Part shown: piece by piece, positions 37,701 to 49,700 of the stretch
Position numbering within the stretch: the first letter of the stretch is position 1
How the letters are laid out: each line of letters starts with the position of its first letter
Origin: Astropecten irregularis
Lineage: Eukaryota > Echinodermata > Asteroidea > Paxillosida > Astropectinidae
Length of the DNA: 64,000 bases
Assembly: GCA_963971285.1 (NCBI GenBank)
Contig: OZ020261.1
Location: forward strand, 1,612,001 to 1,676,000
Reading direction: 5' to 3'
Position numbers and translations under genes: made by a program
Notes under the pieces: generated by a model
Database searches by the model: none
The model's input: only the letters and a program-made list of their open reading frames with translations
Told to the model about the DNA's origin: nothing

Positions 37701-40700
37701 CCAACGACTATGTCACCATTTGTTAAGGTGCCAATACTTGCAGCTAACTTGAAATCAGACTTTGGGTTTTTGCGGATGGTTGCCTTCAGAGACCATTCCT
37801 CCTCCACTAGAAGCTTCCCCAGGGAGAGTGCCTCCACTGGATCTGGCTTGAAGCCCAGAAAGTGTGGCAGACCATGCCCTAGGCTTGGCACATGCTGCTC
37901 ATTTATGTCCTGTAAGTTATGGACAAGTTTCTTTTTCAGGTCAAGAAGCTCATATCGACTTGACTGATCCAGAACACCCTCTGCCATTTCCAAGGTGTCC
38001 TGAGCCCACCTCAGGTTCTCGGAGTATGACTCGTGAGCACTTTTCAGCATGTTTCCTCTCTGCTCCACAAGTTTGTGAGCTTCACTCTTCAGGGCATCTT
38101 CGTTTGCTCTAATTGATGCGACCATTTTGTTTGCCTGCTCAGAAATGCCATCCAGAGCATCATGAAGCATCGACTCCAGTCTGCTGGAGGCGTTGTCGAT
38201 GAATGTTTTCCCCAAAACAAACACTTCCGTCCTCTTCTGTGCTTCACAAAGCAGAACTTTTACCTCTTTCCTAGAGGTCATCTCAGCAGGCTCTATGTTT
38301 TCGTAGTCATGTTCCGGCTTGCTGTGATCAAGAGCCGTGCAGACGGCACAGATCAGAACCTGGCAAGACTTACAGAAGAAGCTGACCTCGTAGTTGGCAT
38401 GCTTCTTGCACTTTGGCACCTTGTCTCTCAACTTGCTCTTGAAGGATGCCTTCCCAGACCTCAGGTCATCCATGGTTACGATCTCATGCCTCTTCGTCTT
38501 CACTGCTCTCCGGTGAGCCTTCTCACACTCGGAGCAAAGGTACTCCTTGCAGTCCGCACAGCGTGAGACAGCTTCGTCATCTTCACAGTTCTCACAACCT
38601 ATCCTGGACTTCTGCCGCTTCACCAGAGCCTCCTGAATCATGATCTCCTCCACCAGTGCAGTCAGAGCAAAATTGTCCGAGAGGCCTTCAATGCCATTCT
38701 CGGGAACGCTGGTTTCTTTTCGACAGAGAGGACAGGGAAGCTTGTCGCTGTTGGGAAATTGGTTGCCTTTGTATTTTTTAAGGCACTCAGAGCAGAAACT
38801 GTGAAGGCAGTCCAGTGTCTTGGGACGGTTCAGTCGGTTGAAGCAGATGGGGCACTCCAGGTGTCTTTGGCTTATCTTGTTGAGGACTTCTTCAGTGGTC
38901 ACTTCCTCCATCTTGAAATCTGTTATGTTCAAAGAAAAAGTACATGAGTCTGTGAGTGATACAATAGGTGTAAAGTGGAACGTCACTGGAACGTCAACGG
39001 GATACACAGAAATTGTTCGCTATAGTGGTCGTTCATTAAAGTGAACAATGTTCAGCAGGCCTATACATTGTACATAAAAGTTTGGAGCCAAGGATGATGT
39101 TCGGTTAAGCCAAATGTTCTGTATAGCGGTGTTTGTTATAGCGAGGTTCCTCTGTACTAGTTTATGATGACAGCTTGTCATTGACTGGTCATTGATTTGT
39201 CATCATCGTCATAACGAATTAATTAGCACATAGATACTCTTAGCCTCAACCCACAAGATGAAATTCAGAATGTTTCCCAATTGACTGGCTGTGGCTGTTA
39301 CTGTGGCTGTTGCTACAGCTGTGGCTACGACTGAGGTAATTGGCAGCACAGCCATTTTGTTGAGACATCCCAATTGACTGGCTTCGACCGTGGCTACGGC
39401 CGTGACGTTACAAATATCAAGCCACAAAGGAAGGTGACTTTGTTGTGGCTCGGCTGACCTCAGCGTTTGCATGCTTGTAAACATGGATTCAAAACGTCTA
39501 GATAATATTGGGGGCTTGTCTACGCAGCCAAAAGGTTTGTCCCAACTGTACTGGCTGAATGCAGTTCAAAGACAATGCAGCCACGGCCGTAGTCAACGGC
39601 CACATGTCAGGCAATTGGGACACGGCCTCATTTCCAGATAAACACGGATAATGTTTCAACTTCTGTCCGGGGGGAGGGGGGGGACATGAAACTTAAGAAA
39701 ATCATCAGTCATATTTGACTCATCAGGAATTGAACCACAGTTAAATTAAACAGTGCCTTCCTATATTTTAATGTTTCAGAGATGAAATAACAAATTTGGT
39801 ATCTTCAAGAATATTGAACAAAAGTTAATAATAAAAATGATCAAGGAAATCTCGTTGGAAAAACATCAATGTTATTATTATTATTCATGGTTTATTAAAA
39901 ATCTTTTCCATCGCAGCCAGAGGCTGAATTAGGGAAAATAATACATTTATAAGATAAACAATAAAACTATAATAAACTTGACCTTTAACATGTTAAAAAA
40001 CACCTTGAGAATGGCAAAAAAAATGTAAATGATAAAAAAAAAAAAAGGAGAAAGGGTATGTTCATCAAAACTTGTCGAGAAACATGGACAAAGAATTGTT
40101 TCAGAGAATGACCCATATTTAGATATAAAATGGAAATATTTAAAAAGGGACTAACAAAAGTGTTTCATGTAACTAGGTGTGTTTCCAAGTAGGTCAAAGC
40201 ATGGAGCGATGGTGCTTTAAGACAAGAAGTTACCCATTTTGTGCAGCCCCGCCCCTCAATTAGCGGACCAATTACAGCAATGATTTTATTCAATTTTAAG
40301 TCTGACATGTGCAATGTATGCTTGGAGCATCAGTTTTGTACATGTCACCGGTTGTACTATCTTTTCATAGGGCTGAATACCGAGCAGCGTTATAGGGAGG
40401 ATTTGTTTGTCCGTAAACCTCTTCTGGAGGCTGTGGACAGTAGTTTTTAAAGGCATCCCTATTATAAAAGCTTGAGCTTCAGCAATCTTGATAAATGTAC
40501 CTAGACAGCTAGTACTAGTTGTAAGGGGGGCATGTGCCCTGGTGTGCGTTCCACTCCAGCTAACTACGCGCACAGCGCACAATGTGCGCCACCGTTTTCA
40601 AACCGGAACACGCTGTTCGCCAAACACGCACACAACGTTCGCCCAACATAGCTAACGGTGTAGAGGAGGTGTTTGCTGAAGTTGGCTAACTACATGGAAT

Positions 40701-43700
40701 GAAAGATGGACGCAGTACGCAACACATGTTTGCCATTTGTTGCGTGTGCGTTCCACTACAAAATCCAAGCGTAACGCAAACGTAGCAAACATGTTCCCGT
40801 ATGTGCGCTCAAGCGGAACACACCCCTGGCCAGGTGCCACTTGTTAGGGGGCATAAAAAAACGCAAAGCCGAAATAATTAATATAATAAACGGTAGCTGT
40901 ACTGACAGTGAAATTATCGGAAAACTAATAGGTTACAATGAACAAAGAAGTATTCCAATTTCAAATTGTCTGATTTTTTTTTTCATTGGCATCAGAAGTT
41001 AGTCTAAGCCTAGTGGCACAATTTTAGCACTTCTATTGGCAGATTGGGTGCCATGTTCCCTACATGTAGATCTATATGCCTGAGTGGCTGTCTATGCAGA
41101 ATGTCATATATAGTGCACATTAACGATTACATACATATGTTACTTACCTTCATATGATGTTTAATTAAATTAATACACTTGAACAGAAACTGCAAATTCT
41201 GACAGATTTAGACCAGGAAATTAATCCTGTACTGATTCTCTTATTCATACATGTACGCTGACTGACTATCATTCCCACAATGCACAGCTCACTTCCTCTC
41301 CTACTTGTACATTTCTCATCACTATCTGGGATTTCCCTTGAACTTGAGCTAGACTTGCCTCAGTCTGGTGACCATTTGAACTTTAGACACAATTGAATGT
41401 ACATGTACATTGGCCATGCAGATTATAAGAAATGTATAACGGTACATATTGTGAACATACATTGCTGGCCTACTGCCTATAGTACTGTATATGTACATGT
41501 AACAATACAGTAAAGCAGTGTCATGATCAGTTGCACAAAAACATTACCTGAAAAAAAAATGTATAAAAATGTATGCGTACGTACTTGTTGAAAGGTCAAA
41601 TCTCTATAAATAGTATTTGAACTTCCATGCACAATAACGAATGAACAAACTCTTTCATCAATTGATGTGTTGATTTATGTTGATATGAAGTCAAATATAA
41701 TTTAGCAAATGACTGTTGCAGGATCTAATATTGCAACTTGACATGCCTGAGGATTGTTGTATTAGAGTCTGCCAACTATTATTATTTAGGCCTATCCCCA
41801 GTCCCATTCTTCCCACCCTTTGTAGTGTGGCAACTTTGATCTTGCCTACCTGACCCCTCTGTGTGTGACCAATCCTCTCTCCTATTGTCCTGACTCCCTC
41901 ATCCATACTTTTGTGTTTCCCTTCCCTTCCATGTTCTTGTCCGTAATTCAGTTCGCCTTTGAGAAAGATCCTGTTAGGATCGAAATGCGTCAGGCCCTCC
42001 TAACTTTAAGCATTATTTAGGCCCATTAAATCTATTCAGCCCTACATGGATGATGTGCATATAATTATGTTGGCTGTGTTCCAAATTGTCAATTACTGTA
42101 CCATCGTTCTCGTGCTATTCAGAAGCCAATGAAACCACTCATAAATAATGTTATATCCCACAGATCATAGACATGTGGTTTGAATGTCTTTTGTGTCATA
42201 TAGGTGTGTAGTATGAAGTGTGTAGTATGAACGCATGCAGGTCATGATTGACCCATGTTGAAATTGTGTACATTATGACAGAAGCCCTTTAAATTCAGAT
42301 CTTACAGTACATTCAAATCATTCAGCAAAAATGTTCTATCTTGTGTCTCAGGTTTTGATCAGGGATTCATTTTTCCCAGGTTTGCTTACTAGTCTACATG
42401 TTGGCACATGGTGTAAGAGTGCCGGTACGGTATTCTGGAGGTCGCTCATTCGAATCCCACTCCAGTCAATTGTTTTTGTTTACTATAATTCAATGACTTA
42501 AAATGGATCCAGTCAGTTTCCCTAAGTGTGGTTATTTGGTGATTACATGTTTTTTTTGTTATAATGCTGCGCCTTCAACATGTCTGTACGTGTACAAGTT
42601 ACACTTACAGTTATTATAATCATCAAATAACCACAAGGGAAACTGACTGGGTTATTTTTAAATCAAAGTGAAAGGTGGCAAAAGAAAAATTGACTGCAGA
42701 TGGAGGTGAACCCTCGACCTCTGGAATACCGTACCGGTCGGTGCTCTACCAACTGAGCTATCCAGCCCTATGTTGCAAGTGTACCATATTATCTCTCATT
42801 GTTTTGCTATGTAATCAAGAAGCCATGATTATATTGTTTTCGAGTAAAAGTACTTGTGTGTACGAGTACAAGTCCTTATCTTCTGAGTAAGAGTACATGT
42901 ATCTTCGAAGTACTATTCATATGCCTGTAATTTCTACATGCTAGATTCTTTGTTAGAATGTTCGATTTCATGAACTAGACTAACAATGCTGCATGTAAAT
43001 GGCATGACCATTCTTGAGTACCACAGCATAAAATAATTTGTATAAGCGCCACTGATTGCATACGTTTGGTAATGACTCTGAAAATTTATGGCAATAAAAA
43101 CTTACTTGGTGAGAAGTACAGCTGCTTTGGATAGTATAATGCATATTGAGAAACTTTCAATTCGAAGTACCGCGGTTATGGAAAAATATGTCACTTTTTA
43201 TCTCCAAAAATTACGAATCTGAGAAGCGTTATGGCCGTAACGCTTCTCAGCTATTGACTAACTGTTATCTGGCGTGAAATAACCGCTCTAGTTTGTCGCC
43301 AAAATCTCAAAAACGCTACCACCTTTTGAAGTGAAACTTTCACAGGTTAGTTTTATGGTATATATATTCAATTATATTGGTTTGAAACAAACAGTAGGCT
43401 CAAATTACCAAACGTATGCAATCCCTTTAAATACTCTCACAGACGGCAAATGAGTCGTATACGTTGATGGTCCCACATTTTTCCTTCTTTTTGTCAGAAC
43501 CATATCGAATATCGGTTCATTGGGGTCGATATTGTTGTACCTTTGTATTTTAACAGCCATGTAACTTAACTTAGGGATTTTTTATCGAGTAATGTTTATA
43601 ATCGAGTACGAGTACATTCATGCTCAAGTAAAATTTTTGGATGTCGAGTTCCGAGTATTTTCCAGCCCGAGTACAAGAACCACAGTTGGAGTGCAAGTAC

Positions 43701-46700
43701 TTGGACATTCGAGTATGAGTACGAGTGTGAGTACTCTGAAAAGAGTAGTACTCGAGTACAAGTACCGAGTACGAGTACTACAACACTGGTAGTTGGTAGG
43801 GTAAAACCGCTCTGAAGAGTACCTGTTTATGGGCAAGACGACCAGCAAGGATCTGTCATTGTAAAGTCTGGTGCCAAAGGATACACAAAGGTTTAGAGTC
43901 TGAGCAATTTTAATAGAGATTTACGGGGAGCATTCTTGAGATATGATTGAAAAAAATGAAAACAGTTTGAAAGTTACAGAAAATGTGGTGCCAAATAATG
44001 AAAAGTGCTTTTTGGAACTGAAAAATTAACTATTTTTGAGTGAATGTATTTAACAGAGCAACAGGACAAGCAACGTACGGTATACATAGTGTGTTTTACA
44101 AGGAATTTAATTATTGGTGGACTCGCTGGACTGGTGACCAGTTTAAATGTGTCATGTCAAATGTGATACGATGGATGTATGGCAGTACAGTCATACACAT
44201 TATAATCAATTAAAATGTAAGGAATACATTTCTAGCGTTTTTATTATGTTTCATATAATTTGATACCAACAAAATTATAGATTTTTTGATTATACACCTG
44301 TATTATTAAACATAACTTCTTCATTTTATTTATAAAATTAATTAGTTTTAAGTTTGATAATATTCATTAAATCAACAAACTTTCCATATTTGGCGAGAAA
44401 TCAGTTGTTAGGTAATTATAGAGGAATCATTCAATTTGCCAACCATTCATAAATTCTGGATTGATGAGGTTTCAAAATCAAAGTCTGTTTCCGACAAAAG
44501 TCTAATCTCTGAGTCTTTGATCACAGTATAAAAGACAACTTCTTAAATTTTCATAAATTTTCATAAATTCTAGTAGAAAGGGGAGTTAAGATGGCGAGCA
44601 GTTAATAATTGTGGAACTAAACGTTCCAAGTCAAGGTGCTGCTGAGGGGGGAGGGGGGGGGGGGGGGTGTTAAAGTAGGGAGGGTAGGAATTAATGTCAA
44701 AGTTAAAGAGGATGTTCAACACTCAACAAACATCGCTTTATTTGTTGGAACTATAATCCTTAAATTGCTTGTCATGAGAAACAAAGAATTATCTCACACT
44801 GAACACAGAAAGAGAGTCTTTTTGGATGATTTTTCTCAACTTGCAAGCTCCCCAATATTCAGATTCTCTGAATTACGGCAATGGGGGCAGCAGACAAATT
44901 TGTGTGATTTTGTGACGTCAGATATGGGAGCGTTTTGTTCAAAAGAAAAGGCTCCCATATCTGACGTAACAAAATCACACAAATTTGTCTGCTGCCCCCA
45001 TTGACGAAATTCAGCGAATCTTAATTTTGGAGAGCTTGCGGGCCGAGAGAAAAATCATTAAAAAAAACTCTGTTTCTGTGTTCAGTGTGAGATAAATATC
45101 TTCTAGGTCTCTAGTCTAGCATTCTCGCCGATGTATACCTTCCCAGATTCACTGGAGATCATAAACACACCAGCTTTCATTATGTCTGTTTGTCCTTGTT
45201 GGACTGTATTACACCTTGAAGATTCTTGGTAGATGAAAGGTATAGCCTACCCCCAGAGGCCAGCTTGGATATGCTGAAGCTTATGTGATGTATTGCCAGA
45301 GTTTGGAAGGGTTACTGTGACCTCAGGTAGTGGGATAAATGACTTTTGATGGAATTTTTATTAGCAGCGATATTCAGACCCTTTCGTAAATTTTAACTGA
45401 GACCTTTTCTGCAATGGCCAGTTCGCCTTTGGGAGTGAACACCAGTCCTAAGGGGTTACGTAGTTTGTCAATGATCCTCGCCATGTGCATCCCATCAGCA
45501 CTGTAGCGGTGTACCTCCCCACTCCAGATTTTATCGCTGGCGTGAAACGTCAGGTAGATGTCCCCAAAGTGGTTACAGCTTACCCCGGACGGTTTCAGTC
45601 GCTTCCCCTCGATGATGGTATCCACGGAGAAGACCTCCTTTCCAGCAAAGTCCATGGAAACCAGCTTGGCCCCTTTGTAGTTGCTGAAGATGAGATGGCC
45701 CTTGTTGCTGATTGCCAGGCACCTTCCAATGGCCTCAGCTGGTACTGTGTTGATGAGGGTACCGTCAATCTCATGGAGGGAGATTATCTTCTGCTCTACA
45801 TCACCGACTGCGATCCGGTATTTGTCATCAACTGCAATACAGGAGAGGTCTTTCATAGGTTGATAGCCTTCATCTCTTGACGCAATAGGGATGAAGCTGT
45901 ACAAGAACCTGATGTCTTCTGATGTGGTTGCCTGGAAGACCTTGACTTCAGGTCCATCGATGATGATCAGTTTGTCGTCTTGAGTGACAGCAAGATCGTA
46001 GGGGTTCTGCAGCTTCCCTGAAGGCTGATCAGAGGGAGAATCAAGGTAGCCCTGGAATTTACCCAGAGGATTGAAAATGCTCACTGTTTTCTTGTCAAAA
46101 TCACCGATGACTATGTCACCATTTGTTAAGGTGCCAATAACCCTCTTGAAATCAGACTTTGGGTTGCTGCGGATGGTTACCTTCAGAGACCATTCCTCCT
46201 CCACTAGAAGCTTCCCCAGGGAGAGTGCCTCCACTGGACCTGGCTTGAAGCCCAGAAAGTGTGGCAGACCGTGCCCTAGGCTTGGCACATGCTGCTCATT
46301 TATGTCCTGTAAGTTATGGACAAGTTTCTTTTTCAGGTCAAGAAGCTCATATCGACTTAACTGATCCAGAACACCCTCTGCCATTTCCAAGGTGTCCTGA
46401 GCCCACCTCAGGTTCTCGGAGTATGACTCGTGGGCACTTTTCAGCATGTTTCCTCTCTGCTCCACAAGTTTGTGAGCTTCACTCTTCAGGGCATCTTCGT
46501 TTGCTCTAATTGATGCGACCATTTTGTTTGCCTGCTCAGAAATGCCATCCAGAGCATCATGAAGCATCGACTCCCGTCTGCTAGAGGCGTTGTCGATGAA
46601 TGTTTTCCCCGAAACAAACACTTCCGTCCTCTTCTGTGCTTCAGAGAGCAGAACTTTTACCTCTTCCCTAGAGGTCATCTCAGCAGGCTCTATGTTTTCG

Positions 46701-49700
46701 TAGTCATGTTCCGGCTTGCTGTGATCAAGAGCCGTGCAGATGGCACAGATCAGAACCTGGCAAGACTTACAGAAGAAGCTGACCTCGTAGTTGGCGTGCT
46801 TCTTGCACTTTGGCACCTTGTCTCTCAACTTGCTCTTGAAGGATGCCTTCCCAGACCTCAGGTCGTCCATGGTTACGATCTCGTGCCTCTTCGTCTTCAC
46901 TGCTCTCCGGTGAGCCTTCTCACACTCGGAGCAAAGGTACTCCTTGCAGTTGGCACAGCGTGAGACAGCTTCGTCATCTTCACAGTTCTCACAACCTATC
47001 CTGGACTTCTGCCGCTTCACCAGAGCCTCCTGAATCGTGATCTCCTCCACCAGCGCAGTCAGAGCAAAATTGTCCAAGAGACCTTCAATGCCATTCTCGG
47101 GAACGCCGGTTTCTTTTCGACAGAGAGGACAGGGAAGCTTGTCGCTGTTGGGAAATTGGTTGCCTTTGTATGTTTCCAGGCATTCAGAGCAGAAACTGTG
47201 AAGACAGTCCAGTATCTTGGGACGGTTTATTCGGTTGAAGCAGATTGTGCACTCCAGGTGTCCTTGGCTTATCTTGTTGAGGACCTCTTCAGTTGTCACT
47301 TCCTCCATCTTGAAATCTGTTACATTCAAAGAAAAAGTACCCGTTGTGAGTGGTACAGTAGTTGTACAGTGAAACACGCCGGGATGCACAGAAATTGTAT
47401 ACAAATAATGAATGTTTATGAGTTGAATGGTAAAAATAATTTCATGAGGTGACAGATGGACTGTTCCATTTCACGAGGCGAAGCCGAGTGAATGGAACAG
47501 TCCATCTGTCACCGAATGAAATTATTTTTTCCATTCTACGAATGTGAAACATTCATTATTTGTTTTATATAACATCTAAGTAGATCTTTGTCATTTGATT
47601 TTGATTGGAGGATAATATTTTAAGAGTTAGCGAGACAAAAAAAGCTTAAAATCTTGGCAAACTATATGCTCTTATTGCAGTAACGCGCGTTGCACACCAA
47701 CGCGTACGCGCGCACGCAGTGACAAATAAATGGAATGCCGCTTGACCAATCACGTATGGCGTGCAATGGTACAAATCGGATGGCACCAAAAATGCACGGT
47801 GGATGGAACAAATTTCAACAGTTGTGACGTAAGCCATGAATTGGTCTATTTATCAAATATCACGTGACATACAATCCTCCAATCAAATGACAAGGATCTA
47901 CTAAGGTGTTATATAATTCGCTATAGTGGTCGTTCATTATAGTGAACAATGTTCAGCAGGCCTATACATTGTACATGTTGTACAGTACATAATAATTGGT
48001 TGGTCAAGGATGTCGTTCGGTATAGCCAAATGTTCGGTATAGCGGTGTTCGTTAGACATGTTAGAGGTACGCTCCTCTGTACTAGTTTATGATGACAGCT
48101 TGTCATTATTTTGTCATTGATTTGTCATCAATGAATTTATTAGCACACAGATATTCTGAGCCTGAACCCACAAGATGAAATTCAGGCTGTGTCCCAATTA
48201 ACTGGCTGCGGCTGCGGCTGCTGTAATTGGCAGCGGCTGCGGTAATTGGCTGCGGCTGCGGTAATTGGCTGCAGCTGCGGTAATTGGCAGTGGCTGCGGT
48301 AATTGGCAGCACAGCCATTTTCTTGCCACATCCTATTGTCTGGCTTCAACCGCCGCTAGGACCGTGACATCACGAATATCACGCAACAAAGGAAGGTGAC
48401 TTTGGGCCTGTTTGTTTAACGCACAGGATCCCAGATTTGCAGATCCACGTCCTATGCACTGTATGCTAAAATGGGATCCGGATCAGTAGAATCCGTGATC
48501 CTGTGCATTAAACAAACAGGCCCTTTGTTGTGGTCCGGCTGCCCGCAGCATTCGCATGCTTGTTAACATGGATTCAATTCGTCTATGATTGAGGATGTGC
48601 ATACGCAGCCAAAAGGCGCGACCCAATTCTACTGGCTGAATGCAGTTTGCGGAAGACGCAGTTGCAGCCAGGGCCGTAGTCAGCAGCCGCAGCCAATCAT
48701 TTGGGACACGGCCTTATTTCCAGATAAACACAGATAATGTTTCAACTTGAGTCGGGGGGGGGGACATGAAACTTAAGAAAATCATCAGTCATATTTAACT
48801 CATCAGGAATTGAACCATTTTCTAAATTACAACCTTCATAAACTGCCTTCTTATGTTTTAACGTCTAAATGCAGAGATTGCTGTCTGGGTCTGTCCACAT
48901 TAATGGTACCTTTTTTTAATACAAGATAACTTTTGGGGTGTGAAATGGGAGGTGGATTTAAGATCAGGTTTTTGGCTCATTTTTGTTTCCTGAACATTCC
49001 TGTATTCATTCGTGGACTGAAAAGGAATAGGCTGATTCACTGGATATGTAGGAAATTACAAGGTCATCTTTAAGATGAAATGAACGATTATGTTCATAAC
49101 ATGGACAGACATTCTTGTGTTATATAAGTATTTTTCTTGTTATTATTAATGCAGACTTGTTCCGTATACATGTATATTACTTGTTCAATGTAAACTTGTC
49201 TTCACTCAAAATTAAAGCAACTTATTTGATATTTAAGAAATTAGGATGCGTCTTAAACAATGTTTGTAACATGGACAGACATTTTGTGACAAATTTCTGT
49301 CCATGTTACAAACATTAAATCTTGAAGATGTAGACCCTCCGGTTGCTAAAATACCTAGAGGTAATATACTATGATTGGCCAGTGGCAATCCCTCAATGGA
49401 TAGCTCTGCTGTAGAAACAAAACTTGGGATAATTAATTCATTTCATTACTAATTCCCAACACTTTATGATGAAATATCTGTCCATGTTACAAACATTACA
49501 TCTTGAATATGATCCCCTGTAATATCTTCAATACTAAGGAATTTATCAAACTTTTTGGCTGGCCAAGTTCTTACAAGAATGTGGGATGTAGTGAAAGAGA
49601 AAACATGGCAAATTACTTGATGTATCAACTCCTGTCCACGGTTCCCTCTAAATGTCACACTAAAAGTCCCCATTAGTGTGGACAGACCCATCTTCAAGAG

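Larger units (their letters stand above)
36860..42650. repeat. Tandem segmental duplication, unit A
   Basis: Unit A holds TRIM copy A, its intron, its noncoding exon and upstream sequence. It aligns in the same order to 45310-54360: coding exon, 39010-39060 with 47925-47980, 39240-39840 with 48160-49720, 41090-41400 with 52475-52800, and 42400-42560 with 54115-54265. Confidence 0.85.

Noticed and set aside
37091-38566. Several + strand open frames of 80-134 codons, repeated at 45485-46963
   Set aside because: Antisense shadows of the two TRIM coding exons; their conservation between copies simply reflects the duplication.
36980-47308. TRIM copies as processed retrogenes (single coding exon)
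   Set aside because: Good splice acceptors before the start codon and a shared upstream noncoding exon with donor argue for DNA-level tandem duplication.
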